A stretch of DNA of 64,000 nt from Paenibacillus sp. PCH8 (GCF_002968835.1 NZ_PKQK01000002.1:434001-498000); one strand, 5' to 3'; shown: positions 17,690 through 26,564, counted from the first letter of the stretch. Program-made: numbers and translations. The notes: generated by a model from the sequence alone, not told the origin.

Positions 17690-17999
17690 TCATAGTGTGT
17701 TTACAAGGACTCATTTGTATCAATCTACCACAAAAATCACCACAAATATACGGGAATCTGTGATCAATATTTCAAGCCGCTACACCAAGGATAATGAAGA
17801 CTTCACAGCGCATTTTTCAATGTCAAAAAAATAGATTTTTCATGTTAATTGATATGACAATCCGACCCTTAAATTAACAAAAAATGGACACGACAACGTC
17901 GCATCCATAGCCATCTTCATATATCGGATTAGATGAGTCAACCACCGGATTACATTGTTGGTTTACCCAACCCAAGGGTTTGTCTATCTTTCCTTATAC
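17690..17999. other. Intergenic region upstream of the SLH gene
   Basis: About 310 bases without a convincing gene on either strand. It holds the terminator of the next gene to the right and must contain the SLH promoter, but no clear -35/-10 pair could be fixed. Confidence 0.5.
17876..17908 (-). terminator. Terminator downstream of the small acidic protein gene
   Basis: Hairpin ATGGATGCGAC / GTCGTGTCCAT (one G.T and one mismatch) followed by TTTTTTG on the minus strand. Confidence 0.6.
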
Positions 18000-18329
18000 T
18001 CAGAAAATCCCTCGTTTGTTCAGAAACTCTGTTCCTTCTTCTTGGTACATCTCTATACATTCATTGGTCACATGATCATGTCTCAATACACCCATATCAT
18101 CTGTTCCAGGCTTCTTAGGCCTATAATCGGAATCAATCGTGTTCATATTAAAGTGAACCTCGTCTTCGTCCTCAGACACATCCGTATGATAAAAGAGTGT
18201 AATCACTTCATCCTTACATAGAAACTGAAACTCCGATTCCTGACGCTCAATAATATAAAAAGGGTATTTCATATTTTCTATATGAATGAGTTGTTGAAAT
18301 TCTTTAAGTTCATCCGGAATTAGATTCAT
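18000..18329 (-). CDS. Small acidic cytosolic protein, unknown function
   Basis: A 109-residue protein without signal peptide or membrane segment, rich in Glu and Asp (for example HTDVSEDEDEVHFNMNTIDS). The end reads HDHVTNECIEMYQEEGTEFL. No family recognised. The ribosome binding site in front of the ATG is weak and a TAG nine codons upstream rules out a longer frame, so the start is accepted with reserve. It ends in its own terminator. Confidence 0.55.
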   Translation of the reverse strand: MNLIPDELKEFQQLIHIENMKYPFYIIERQESEFQFLCKDEVITLFYHTDVSEDEDEVHFNMNTIDSDYRPKKPGTDDMGVLRHDHVTNECIEMYQEEGTEFLNKRGIF

Positions 18330-18387
18330 GTACTGCTGATTGCTACGATGATGAACAAGCTAATCTTCCTTTCACTTCAAGTTATAC

Positions 18388-18906
18388 CTATCTCTTTTCA
18401 CGAACAAAAGTCTGAGACAAAATCCGGTGGCTGCCAGTGATGTTGTCAATCTCTATGCTGTATTCGGACTCCACATACTCAATCTGATGTGCTTCATAAT
18501 ATTTTTTCCAGAACGAGACTGCTGCTGAATTGGTAGCGAACTGTTCCACTCTGAATGTACCTTGAAATTGAGCAAACACCAAGTCAATCACTTGCGTAGC
18601 CAGCCCCTTTCCGCGATACTTTTTGACCAAGAACAGCTCCTGTACCGTATAGTCCACATCTTCAGGCGCATATGGGGGCGAGCAGACCAGAACAAACCCA
18701 ATGACTTTTCCTTCAATTTGAATAAAAAACGGATGTAATTCCGTTCTCTCCACATACAGATATGTATTGGTCGGATCATAGATCCCTGATTCAAGCAGAT
18801 CTTCGCCCGAGAACTCAGACAGATCATATAAATACAAGTTGTACAGGTTGAGAAATTGTTCCTTCTGTTCTGGCAATATGCTCGTAATCTGTACGTTCTT
18901 CATCAT
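18388..18906 (-). CDS. GNAT-family N-acetyltransferase
   Basis: A 172-residue acetyltransferase. Motif A is VQELFLVKKYRGKGLATQVI (RGKGLA loop); the preceding strand is EGKVIGFVLVCSPPY and the C-terminal strand and helix are EQFATNSAAVSFWKKYYEAH. The start is at the first of two consecutive ATG codons behind AAAGGGAG. The acceptor is unknown. It is probably monocistronic. Confidence 0.83.
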   Translation of the reverse strand: MMKNVQITSILPEQKEQFLNLYNLYLYDLSEFSGEDLLESGIYDPTNTYLYVERTELHPFFIQIEGKVIGFVLVCSPPYAPEDVDYTVQELFLVKKYRGKGLATQVIDLVFAQFQGTFRVEQFATNSAAVSFWKKYYEAHQIEYVESEYSIEIDNITGSHRILSQTFVREKR

Positions 18907-19082
18907 CACACACTCCCTTTAAAGTTCGTTCGTTCGTGATTCTCACAATCCTTACCGATGTTCACAGCGCGCTTGCTGTGCCCTGATCTCAATATATCGT
19001 TTCAACCACGGTAGATATAGGCAAAGTTTGGTTTAAACCATGAAGTAACCTTAACTTTCATAGTGGAAATGTACATTTTTGC

Positions 19083-19106
19083 AAAAAAAAGACTCCCTAC
19101 AGAGTC
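19083..19106 (-). terminator. Terminator of the isochorismatase-type gene
   Basis: Stem GACTC / GAGTC with a 6-base loop and an eight-T tail on the minus strand, about 50 bases past the stop codon. Confidence 0.7.
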
Positions 19107-19157
19107 CGATTATTTTCTTTATTTTTCACCAAGTATCCACTGGCATTTAGCCAACAC

Positions 19158-19646
19158 TTATTGAATCAGATAATCAACCACAGGATATGAGATTACATTG
19201 CGATCTCTGTACGTTGAAGTCACCGCTTCATGATGTGTGCTAAGAATTCCATTTTGCAACATCACTGGCATGAATCCCCGCTCCATCGCACCATTGTACG
19301 TGAATAGAACACATTCCTCTGCGGCAAAACCAGCAATAATCAATAGTTCAACGCCGTGACTCTTCAGCTTCCGCTCCAGGTCTGTCTGCCAGAAGGCATT
19401 GGAAGCTGCCTTGGTCACCTTGAGATCCTTCTCATTCATATCGACCTCGGGAATAATGCGATATTCTTCCGGTTCTGCCTCTTCCATGCCCTCCACATCC
19501 TGTATGTGAACAACCATATGATCATTCAAACGAAGCACGTTAGCCACATGATTAATGTATTCGCAGGCATGATCTATCGAAGTCTGGTCCATCTTTTTCC
19601 GCACAATACTCTCTTGCATATCAACAATTAGCAAACCTACTCTCAT
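19158..19646 (-). CDS. Isochorismatase-family cysteine hydrolase
   Basis: A 162-residue protein of the isochorismatase/nicotinamidase fold. The catalytic triad can be placed as Asp9 (LLIVDMQES), Lys in KVTKAASNAFW (about 81) and Cys in AAEECVLFTYNGAMERG (about 113). The cis-peptide-type GFAAEECV loop is normal for the family. AGGAGAGA precedes the ATG at MRVGLLI. The substrate could be an amide or a vinyl ether and cannot be told from the sequence. It is transcribed alone. Confidence 0.82.
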   Translation of the reverse strand: MRVGLLIVDMQESIVRKKMDQTSIDHACEYINHVANVLRLNDHMVVHIQDVEGMEEAEPEEYRIIPEVDMNEKDLKVTKAASNAFWQTDLERKLKSHGVELLIIAGFAAEECVLFTYNGAMERGFMPVMLQNGILSTHHEAVTSTYRDRNVISYPVVDYLIQ

Positions 19647-19719
19647 CCAATCTCTCCTCAACAATAAATTTCACGCCGCATGGTTTAGTATCTTCCCTTG
19701 TTTACACGGATAACTTAAC

Positions 19720-20430
19720 TTAGTCCTTAAATAGTTCATTCAGCATCCGGTCGCGGTTCTCCAGAAAGCTACGGGTAATCTGGTAGTGATCAGTATCCTC
19801 ATAGGCTACCTCTTGAATCTGGCTATCGTCAAAACTCAAAATCTCCGCTCCCGGATACCCCAGCAGAATAGGTGAGTGCGTCGCAATAATGAATTGCGAG
19901 GTGCTGGACAGATCATGAAGAATACGCAACAGGGAGAGCTGTCTTGCAGGGGATAAAGCGGCCTCGGGCTCGTCCAGCAGATAGATCCCTTTGGAACTAA
20001 ACCGGTTGACGAACAGGTTGAGAAAAGACTCGCCGTGGGATTGTTCATGCAAGGAACGCCCACCATAATATCGAAGCGATGCCGGCATCTCATCGACATG
20101 TGATGCAAACTGATAGAACGATTCAGAACGCATGAAGAAGCCATTCGTTATTTTGGGCAACCATGCCAGTCTTAGATAGTTCCCGAGTGAGGATTCCGAA
20201 GCATGTGTCTCATAGGTATTATTCCTGCCGCCCCCTGCCGTATTGAATCCACATTGATGAGCGATGCCTTCCAGCAGCGTCGATTTCCCTGAACCATTTT
20301 CACCTACAAAAAAAGTAATGTTATTCTTGAACTCCAGCCGCTCCAAGGAATGTATCGTGGGGATATCAAAAGGATATTCGTTCGGATTCTCGATCTTGGA
20401 CGACATCAGTTCCACACTTCGAAGATACAT
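19720..20430 (-). CDS. AAA/ABC-type ATPase (single domain)
   Basis: A 236-residue ATPase. Walker A is FVGENGSGKSTLLEGIA (about 45), the signature-like region is SHGESFLNLF, Walker B is YLLDEPEAALSP, the D-loop is in the same block and the switch His is IIATHSPILLGYPGA. It resembles the YbdK/RecF-like ATPases used as small cytosolic switches and not membrane exporters; no permease is nearby. GGGAGG lies 6 bases before the ATG at MYLRSVEL. Upstream in-frame sequence was left out. Confidence 0.8.
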   Translation of the reverse strand: MYLRSVELMSSKIENPNEYPFDIPTIHSLERLEFKNNITFFVGENGSGKSTLLEGIAHQCGFNTAGGGRNNTYETHASESSLGNYLRLAWLPKITNGFFMRSESFYQFASHVDEMPASLRYYGGRSLHEQSHGESFLNLFVNRFSSKGIYLLDEPEAALSPARQLSLLRILHDLSSTSQFIIATHSPILLGYPGAEILSFDDSQIQEVAYEDTDHYQITRSFLENRDRMLNELFKD

Positions 20431-20529
20431 AATTATCCTCCCATACATGTTATATTTCGATCTAACGCTCAAATTCATTTCCTTTCCATCGTACCCTATA
20501 CAGTAGTGTATATGAAACCGTTTCAACAT

Positions 20530-20555
20530 AAAAAGAGCAAGCCATAGGCTCACTC
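20530..20555 (-). terminator. Terminator of the glycosyltransferase operon
   Basis: Stem GAGTGAGCC / GGCTTGCTC with TTTTT following on the minus strand, 12 bases past the glycosyltransferase stop. Confidence 0.6.
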
Positions 20556-20566
20556 TCTCTTCAGGG

Positions 20567-21580
20567 TTAATAGACAAATCTGCGCTGCGCCCAGTAACTG
20601 AACAGAAAGATGGACACCTCGGTCAACAGCTTGGCTGCGAGCAACGGGATAATCAGTTTTTCATTATAAAAATACAGTAAACCATAGTTTAATAGCAGCA
20701 CCAGCAGGACAAGCGAGAAGTATTTGGGCAAAGACTGCCGCACCTTTGAGGTTCGCCCAGCGGAGAACACGTACTTCCGATTAATCGTATAGTTGAAGAT
20801 CGAGCTGCACAGTCTTGCTGCGACAACCGACAGAAACAGATTATGCGTGAAATACTGGATGATGAACAGTAATCCAAAATCAATCAGTGCGGACAGCACC
20901 GAAGATGTGCTGAACATCAGAATCGGCATATAGATCCGGAACGAATCAACTAGCGGGCGGAAATGGGAGGACTCATTGTGATCCAGATACACCGTATCAA
21001 TAAACTCCTCCGTAATCTCATACCCTTCCTTGTGTGCCGTTAACAGCATGTTCATCTCATATTCAAACCGATCACCCGGAATCTGGTTCAACCAGTCCAG
21101 CATGGAGTAAGGAAAACCGCGTAGACCTGTCTGCGTGTCATATACCTTGGTACCTGTCGTGAGGGAAAAAACCGCCCGTGTGACTGTGTTGCCCAAACGG
21201 CTGCGTACTGGAATCTTACCACTGAAGCGACGGCTGCCGAGTACCATTCCGGGTATCGTTTGTGCGAGCAACACTTCGAAGATACGCTTAATATCATGTG
21301 GCAGATGCTGCCCGTCACTATCTGCGCACACCACACCGCCCTGTGGCCCGTATTCCTTAATATACTGAAAGCCTGTCTTCAATGCCTTTCCCTTGCCCAG
21401 ATTGACGGGATGTGTCAGGACCTTACAACCATAGGCTTCTGCCGTCTCGAAAATTCCACGGTAACTTGGGCCGCTGCCATCATCCACAATCACAATGGGG
21501 CCGAGCTTAAAGGTCTGCAATTGCAAAACAAGATTCAGTAAACGCACATCCGGTTCGTATGATGGAATTAATATGGTCAT
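20567..21580 (-). CDS. Family 2 glycosyltransferase fused to a GtrA-like membrane domain
   Basis: A 337-residue fusion. Residues 1-215 form a GT-A domain of family 2 (PSYEPDVRLLNLVLQLQ, VIVDDGSGPSY, CADSDGQHLPHDI with the DxD-like DSD, and LGSRRFSGKIPVRSRLGN), similar to DPM1/polyprenyl-phosphate glycosyltransferases. Residues 220-337 are a GtrA-type four-helix domain (SALIDFGLLFIIQYF, RLCSSIFNYTINRKYVFSAG, SIFLFSYWAQRRFVY), thought to flip or position the lipid-linked sugar. The start overlaps the upstream glycosidase-like gene by 4 bases. It probably modifies a cell-wall glycan or teichoic acid. Confidence 0.85.
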   Translation of the reverse strand: MTILIPSYEPDVRLLNLVLQLQTFKLGPIVIVDDGSGPSYRGIFETAEAYGCKVLTHPVNLGKGKALKTGFQYIKEYGPQGGVVCADSDGQHLPHDIKRIFEVLLAQTIPGMVLGSRRFSGKIPVRSRLGNTVTRAVFSLTTGTKVYDTQTGLRGFPYSMLDWLNQIPGDRFEYEMNMLLTAHKEGYEITEEFIDTVYLDHNESSHFRPLVDSFRIYMPILMFSTSSVLSALIDFGLLFIIQYFTHNLFLSVVAARLCSSIFNYTINRKYVFSAGRTSKVRQSLPKYFSLVLLVLLLNYGLLYFYNEKLIIPLLAAKLLTEVSIFLFSYWAQRRFVY

Positions 21581-22593
21581 GATCCTTGTCCCTCCGTCAG
21601 ATATAGAATGTCACTTACGCCACGTTCCTGGTTACGACCCAGCGGGTTATTGACAACTCTGCCCATAAAATACATCGTGGATGAACCGCCCCCGTCCAGA
21701 TTGTAGACTTCGGTTGCTCCGAGGCCTTTCATGACATCAGCCAGTTCTGCCAGGGTCATACCACGGCTGTCGTCCTGACGTCCGTCCACCACCACGAAGA
21801 CGTAATGATTCGGAGCAATCATGCCGATCGCTGTTCTTGGATTCGCATCCTGGATGGAGCGGTTACCGAAGTTGTTATCAATCTTCACACTGCTAAAATT
21901 ACTGACGATCTCACCATCCTGAATCAGTATAGGACCAAAAGATAGCGTATTGGTTGCTCCTTCAGCGAGCAGTTCCGAGGAAGAAATCTCGTTCTCGTTA
22001 TAGGTTTTCATCGTCCCATCGTTGAATAGGGCAAGAGCATCCCTCGTCGGGCTATCCCGGTACAATATTCCATTTCGAATAATGACACCATCATCGCGGA
22101 ATCCGTAGTAGTCACCGTTAATGGCAAAGATCGCATTGTTGGCAGCGGCAATCTCTGATGTATTCTCGGTAATGTTGGTTCCAAAACTATTGTCCGCGAG
22201 CGCCGTTCGCAGGCTACTTGCATCCGTTAACTGAATATCCGCGACATAATACGTAATCTGATCCGAGCCTGAACCAGTCTGTACCTTTTCAATATGGACC
22301 TTCATATCATCACTGGAATAATTCCAATCATCTGACGTTGCATTCACTTCAGTCGCGGTAGTCGAAGGAGTGTATGAATCAATTGCACTGCCAGTTGCTA
22401 CTGCCGTTGCCATGTTCTCATCTGCTACAACCACCTGCACATGCCGGATCAGATAACGTTCAGCCAGACTGTACAGGATTCCACCCACCATGAGCACCAT
22501 GACAAGTGTAAAGATGAGCCATCTGCGCTTTCTTGGGGAGATCTGTCTTTTATTTGGGTCTTTCCGGGTTGGTTTATCATTAATCTTCATCAT
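21577..22593 (-). CDS. Membrane-anchored phosphodiester glycosidase (NAGPA-like)
   Basis: A 338-residue type II membrane protein. The single membrane segment is WLIFTLVMVLMVGGILYSLA (about 25-44), with a basic cytosolic N-terminus. After a low-complexity Ser/Thr stretch comes an extracellular NAGPA/exopolysaccharide-type domain: AIFAINGDYYGFRDDGVIIR, NPRTAIGMIAPNHYVFVVVD, GRQDDSRGMTLAELADVM and NLDGGGSSTMYFMGRVVN. The family removes GlcNAc from phosphodiesters or acts on envelope polysaccharides. Coupling with the glycosyltransferase-GtrA gene points to a shared envelope glycan. Confidence 0.82.
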   Translation of the reverse strand: MMKINDKPTRKDPNKRQISPRKRRWLIFTLVMVLMVGGILYSLAERYLIRHVQVVVADENMATAVATGSAIDSYTPSTTATEVNATSDDWNYSSDDMKVHIEKVQTGSGSDQITYYVADIQLTDASSLRTALADNSFGTNITENTSEIAAANNAIFAINGDYYGFRDDGVIIRNGILYRDSPTRDALALFNDGTMKTYNENEISSSELLAEGATNTLSFGPILIQDGEIVSNFSSVKIDNNFGNRSIQDANPRTAIGMIAPNHYVFVVVDGRQDDSRGMTLAELADVMKGLGATEVYNLDGGGSSTMYFMGRVVNNPLGRNQERGVSDILYLTEGQGS

Positions 22594-22916
22594 GTGAAGC
22601 TCACCTCTTCATCTAAGTTCTTAAAGCCATATTAGGACGGATAGCTTAAATGAATCTGAAACCAAATAATAGAACTAAAGATTATTTACACTGACACTAC
22701 GATGACAGAACAACCTTCCAATCGCTGTTATCCCCAGATTTTTTCTGTCCTCTCCGTTATTGTGTAAATGATTAGTTCAATTTATATCAAAAAAGGTCAT
22801 CCGTTCTCCCCATCAGGGAAATCAGATCACCTTGATTTCAATCTATACAACCCTAAAGGTCACTAATATCGCATACATGTTTCATTCAGCTTACATATCT
22901 TTAACAGGTCTTCCTG
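22594..22916. other. Intergenic region between radical SAM gene and glycosidase operon
   Basis: About 320 bases without a recognisable gene. It carries the promoter of the glycosidase-glycosyltransferase operon (not localised) and a hairpin downstream of the radical SAM gene. It was searched for a short peptide precursor next to the radical SAM enzyme; none was convincing. Confidence 0.5.
22795..22836 (-). terminator. Probable terminator downstream of the radical SAM gene
   Basis: Arms AAGGTGATC and GATGACCTT (5 + 3 pairs around a mismatch) with a T-run on the minus strand. It lies 80 bases from the stop codon. Confidence 0.4.
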
Positions 22917-23873
22917 CTACGCGTTTGCAAAAAGAGCATCGTACGCGGGACAAGGACGCTTTTCCAAGAATTCTGTTAAAGCTGGCGGCTGCTGGGCGTA
23001 GATATCCTTCAACGACGTTCCAGTATAGATGTTGCCAATCACGACAGGATGACATAACTCACAGATGAGAATATCCCCGTTGCCGTGCAAGTGCAGCTGT
23101 TTCGTGCCATCCACACAATTAGAGAAATACACCCGAGGTTGTTCACGCAAATCTAATTGTTCAGCGAACCGATCCATACAGGTGAAATAGAGCGTTGTAT
23201 CTGGCTTTTTATGTTCAATTAATTCCGTTACAGATCGAATGAGTGACTCTCTGGATACAATCTGACTCCAATCCGTATGTGGCATCTTAATGCTGTTCTG
23301 GATCTCGTGGATGCGCACCCCCAGATCATACACCTTATCGCTAATGGCCTGCATGTTCGCTTGGTTACCTTCAAACAATAACGTCTCCAGCACCGTCTCC
23401 AGACCTGCTTCCGTACATAAACGGATATTCTGCTCCAGTCTCTCATACATGCGAGGGTGCACACGATAGTACGCAGCATACGACTCCGCATCCGTATAAT
23501 TGAACGAGATATGGATGTTAGACAAGCCTGCATCACGCAACGCAAGAATCCGTTCTTCTGTCAGCAGACTGGCATTACTGTTCAATTGTGTATCGATGCC
23601 ATGTGCCGCACAGTACGCCACGATCTCCAGGCAATCCTGATATTTCAGGGTGACTTCACCCCCGGACAATCGCACGCGCTTGAGACGAGGAAGCTCACTA
23701 ATAATACGGATGACTTCCTGACTATCAATGCATGCTCCATCATCCCGATTGTAGGCGCAGCAATAGTCACATTTATAATTGCAGTTCGATGTCACTCCCA
23801 CCTCAAGCCCTTCCAGCTCATACACACCGGGTGTTTCCAGTTCGAGTGATTTATATTTGTTTTTGGCTATCAA
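22917..23873 (-). CDS. Radical SAM protein with C-terminal Cys-rich (SPASM-like) segment
   Basis: A 318-residue radical SAM enzyme. The [4Fe-4S] motif is CNYKCDYC (C-x3-C-x2-C) near residues 31-38, followed by LKRVRLSGGEVTLKYQD (GGE motif), ANMQAI and a C-terminal part with VYFSNCVDG, HGNGDILICELCHPVVIGNI and RPCPAY Cys residues, which could hold an auxiliary cluster. This layout occurs in peptide-modifying enzymes and in organic-radical activases. A TTG behind AGGAGG is preferred to a TTG ten codons upstream. No precursor peptide, transporter or protease neighbour was found, so its substrate is unknown. Confidence 0.8.
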   Translation of the reverse strand: MIAKNKYKSLELETPGVYELEGLEVGVTSNCNYKCDYCCAYNRDDGACIDSQEVIRIISELPRLKRVRLSGGEVTLKYQDCLEIVAYCAAHGIDTQLNSNASLLTEERILALRDAGLSNIHISFNYTDAESYAAYYRVHPRMYERLEQNIRLCTEAGLETVLETLLFEGNQANMQAISDKVYDLGVRIHEIQNSIKMPHTDWSQIVSRESLIRSVTELIEHKKPDTTLYFTCMDRFAEQLDLREQPRVYFSNCVDGTKQLHLHGNGDILICELCHPVVIGNIYTGTSLKDIYAQQPPALTEFLEKRPCPAYDALFANA

Positions 23874-23983
23874 TTCGTTGTACCTCCTGGTTCCTACATT
23901 CAATTCACGTTTGTTTGGATAACTTGAAGATTATAGCGGACGGCACCCTTGTGACGATATGACATTATGTACGTTGGTTGTTA

Positions 23984-24023
23984 AAAACAAAATAAACCCA
24001 TTTCCTCAACGATCGGAAATGGG
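23984..24023 (-). terminator. Strong hairpin terminator
   Basis: Perfect 9-bp stem CCCATTTCC / GGAAATGGG with a 9-base loop, followed on the minus strand by TTTATTTTG. It follows the DUF1877 pseudogene. Confidence 0.75.
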
Positions 24024-24039
24024 CCAAAACTTGGCATAT

Positions 24040-24368
24040 GATTATTGGATTAGACAATATAGAATACGATGGCTTGACCTTTCGATGCAGTAAGGCTGTG
24101 TAACTTCGTACTTGATCATTATTCAGATAGAACGTACTAAAATTCGAAATTTTCAGAGACTAATCATTCAACAAAGGTACAACATATCCCTCCGGGGTGT
24201 GCCATTGTAATCTGTATCATTTAAAAGAAAATGAATGCCTTCCCATGATCGATCGATATCTAGTAAGTCTTATTCGCTCCGGTCTATGTCTTTGAATAAC
24301 AGAGTTCCTTCGTGTAGTTGCGAGATCACTTCCTGAGGCAATGCCAGATACAGTCCAATCAAACTCAT
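24040..24368 (-). pseudogene. DUF1877 (YfbM-like) family pseudogene
   Basis: The frame starts MSLIGLYLALPQEVISQLHE and GTLLFKDIDRSE, then meets a TAA. It continues DLLDIDRSWEGIHFLLNDTD YNGTP (DxSWEGIHFLL is the DUF1877 hallmark). A shift then gives EGYVVPLLND, a TAG, and STFYLNNDQVRSYTALLH. With two stops and one frameshift it is a genuine pseudogene. It keeps its own ATG and a strong downstream terminator, so it was once an independent unit. Confidence 0.7.
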
Positions 24369-24387
24369 TCTTATTTCATCCTTATAT

Positions 24388-25056
24388 TTATGCTTTAATT
24401 GCAGATTTTAAAGATTCAATTGCTTTATCCATTAATAAAGGTTCAGTTATCCATCTCCGAGGATGTGAAAAGCGACCTTTTCCATCAACAGCACTTACTC
24501 GGCGCTCTTTAATAGCTTCTGACCATTGGATAACTCGTGACATCTTATCCTCAAAAACTTTATCAACGAACCCCATGATGACAAAACGGGAGTTATTACA
24601 TTCCTGCAGAAATGAATTTTCAGAATGTGTGATAGGATCTTCAGGTAAATTGATATCATCGCTAGAGATAACCTGTTTAGCTCGATTATGATAAAGTTCT
24701 GCTTTTAAACCTGCGGGTTGACGAATATTAGAAAGATTGTAAACACGTAGTACACCATTGGGAATAGGTCCGTTGTCATAACTACATCTGATCATTTTAA
24801 TGATGTTACGCATAGTCAAATCTGCGTAGTCATTTACTTCAAATGTGTTCGATTGGCTTGTACCAGCTTTAAAAGAAACCCAGTCAGGTGTATTTCTCAG
24901 TTCAAAACTTCCCGGATTTGTCATAATAACCATGCCTAGTTGTTTGTCAGATTCACCAAAGTGAATGGATGTATTATGTCTTACTAGCAAGGCTTCATCG
25001 TCATGATACATTCTAAACATTGATGCTGTAACACGTTCTGGGTAAATTCTTCCCAT
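24388..25056 (-). CDS. Uncharacterised cytosolic protein, DUF1643-like
   Basis: A 222-residue soluble protein. The segment GMVIMTNPGSFELRNTPDW followed by DLTMRNIIKMIRCSY and RVYNLSNIRQPAGLKAELYH resembles the N-P-S / NL pattern of DUF1643 proteins, but the match is distant. The C-terminal part is EDKMSRVIQWSEAIKERRVS and RFSHPRRWITEPLLMDKAIE. No signal peptide or membrane segment. Two features are unusual for the neighbourhood: the AT-rich codon use and the lack of a close terminator. Function unknown. Confidence 0.55.
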   Translation of the reverse strand: MGRIYPERVTASMFRMYHDDEALLVRHNTSIHFGESDKQLGMVIMTNPGSFELRNTPDWVSFKAGTSQSNTFEVNDYADLTMRNIIKMIRCSYDNGPIPNGVLRVYNLSNIRQPAGLKAELYHNRAKQVISSDDINLPEDPITHSENSFLQECNNSRFVIMGFVDKVFEDKMSRVIQWSEAIKERRVSAVDGKGRFSHPRRWITEPLLMDKAIESLKSAIKA

Positions 25057-25169
25057 TCAGACCACACCCTTCAGAAAAATTTCATGATTTGAGAAACACT
25101 CACTACCAAAATAATTAAATTGTATTATATTTATCTTCTATTTACCGAAATGATTTAATCTTATAGTTC

Positions 25170-25733
25170 TTATTTGTAGTCCGACCGTAAAATAGCATAC
25201 ATCTTCAGATCCTGAAGTTCATTTTTCACCTTCATATATTTTCTGAGTACACCTTCGAATTGCATACCTGCCTTCTCCATCACCTTGGCGGAACCTGTGT
25301 TCTTCACCAAACATCTGGCCTGGATTCGCTCAAGCCCCAACTCGTCAAATCCAAATTGGATGATTCTGTTCACCACTTCGGTCATGATGCCTTGATTCCA
25401 ATATTGATCAGATAACACATATCCCAGCTCGACTCTCCTGTTATCGCTATCACACCCTAAATAGTTACAACTACCAATCAGCCTTTTGGTGTGTTTATCT
25501 TCAATCCCCCACGGGCCTATTAGATCTGTCTCATAGCGACTCATGACAAAATCTAAAAAAGCTTTCGTGTCTTCTTTGCTCTGATGCGCGTCCCAGGTAG
25601 TGAACTCCGATACAGCAGGTACAACGCAATAACTAAACATATCATCTAGATCATCATAGGTAAGCGGCCGGAGTATCGTTCGTTCGGTTTCCAACACCGG
25701 AAATGGGGCAAAATAACTTTCAATCGTTCTCAT
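25170..25733 (-). CDS. GNAT-family acetyltransferase, RimJ/RimL-like
   Basis: A 187-residue RimJ-type GNAT. It starts with the typical FPVLETERTILRPLTYDDLD, has WGIEDKHTKRLIGSCNYLGC, motif A VELGYVLSDQYWNQGIMTEV (WNQGIM loop) and motif B RIQARCLVKNTGSAKVMEKA. The end LQDLKMYAILRSDY fits the family. Such enzymes acetylate protein N-termini or aminoglycoside-like amines; the substrate is unknown. Confidence 0.87.
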   Translation of the reverse strand: MRTIESYFAPFPVLETERTILRPLTYDDLDDMFSYCVVPAVSEFTTWDAHQSKEDTKAFLDFVMSRYETDLIGPWGIEDKHTKRLIGSCNYLGCDSDNRRVELGYVLSDQYWNQGIMTEVVNRIIQFGFDELGLERIQARCLVKNTGSAKVMEKAGMQFEGVLRKYMKVKNELQDLKMYAILRSDYK

Positions 25734-25814
25734 AGATTCATCCTCCTCAGATTGTTAGGACAAACAAACACACAGGCAGCTCGGTCAATATTGCCTTACT
25801 CCAAGGTAAAACAA

Positions 25815-26429
25815 CTAATCTAGATGACTTAACACATTTGCGTTGCTAAGTTTCCAACTATGCGCTCCCTTTTCAACGGTATGTACACTGGTGTTGCCCA
25901 TGGGATAGAAGCTGGACTTATTGCTCCATTCCTTCTTCTCAAGCAGATAATACAGAATGTTAATCACTCCGCCGTGAGTAATTAACAGGACATTGGACTG
26001 GATTGTGTGTTCCTCTATATCTCTAAGAAGACTCTCGAAAGATGTGCTTATCCGGTTATAAAAATCCCTTGGACTTTCTCCTCCCGGAAAAGCGGAATCC
26101 ATCTCAAGGGTATTGAAATAAAACCCTGGGTAATACTCTTCCGCATCCTTATGGAGCATGCCTGCCATATCTCCGTTATTCATCTCACGCCAATCTTTCA
26201 TCAGGCTAGCCTGCATGTTTAATCTCTTCTCAATTTCATGTGTTGTCTGCACTGCACGAGGAAGATCACTGCTCATGATGGTATGTATGTTGTACTCCTC
26301 TGCATAACGATGTAAATGCTCTCCCAGTTTCTCTGACTGGATCAATCCCTGTTCCGTGAGTCCACGATCGCTCCATCCGCCTCGATATCCTTCCTCGTCC
26401 ATCCCATGCCTTACCAGATAAATTTTCAA
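25815..26429 (-). CDS. Histidine phosphatase (phosphoglycerate mutase-like)
   Basis: A 204-residue member of the histidine phosphatase branch. The phospho-accepting His is in LVRHGMDEEG (His8). The second Arg is in SSDLPRAVQTTHEIEKRL, Glu in DWREMNNGDMAGM, and the second His in LLITHGGVINILYYLL. The size and the WREMNNG block suit a cytosolic broad-specificity phosphatase. A GGAGAGATC-type site precedes the ATG. Confidence 0.85.
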   Translation of the reverse strand: MKIYLVRHGMDEEGYRGGWSDRGLTEQGLIQSEKLGEHLHRYAEEYNIHTIMSSDLPRAVQTTHEIEKRLNMQASLMKDWREMNNGDMAGMLHKDAEEYYPGFYFNTLEMDSAFPGGESPRDFYNRISTSFESLLRDIEEHTIQSNVLLITHGGVINILYYLLEKKEWSNKSSFYPMGNTSVHTVEKGAHSWKLSNANVLSHLD

Positions 26430-26510
26430 GATCTCTCCTCCTTTTCACTTCCTATATTCCTTAACACAGATACCTACTTTACGTTTATAGATACTTTCAT
26501 TAGAATCTAA

Positions 26511-26547
26511 TAAACCCGACCTCAGATAGCTTCTATCCAAGATCGGG
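26511..26547 (-). terminator. Terminator of the DUF2569 gene
   Basis: Long stem CCCGATCTTGGATAG / CTATCTGAGGTCGGG with a 3-base loop, then TTTATT on the minus strand. It lies 18 bases after the DUF2569 gene. Confidence 0.75.
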
Positions 26548-26564
26548 CATTTCCTGCTTACCAT

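Noticed and set aside
22594..23040. Radical SAM gene as part of a RiPP cluster
   Set aside because: No short Gly- or Cys-rich precursor frame, no transporter or peptidase nearby. Kept only as an open question.
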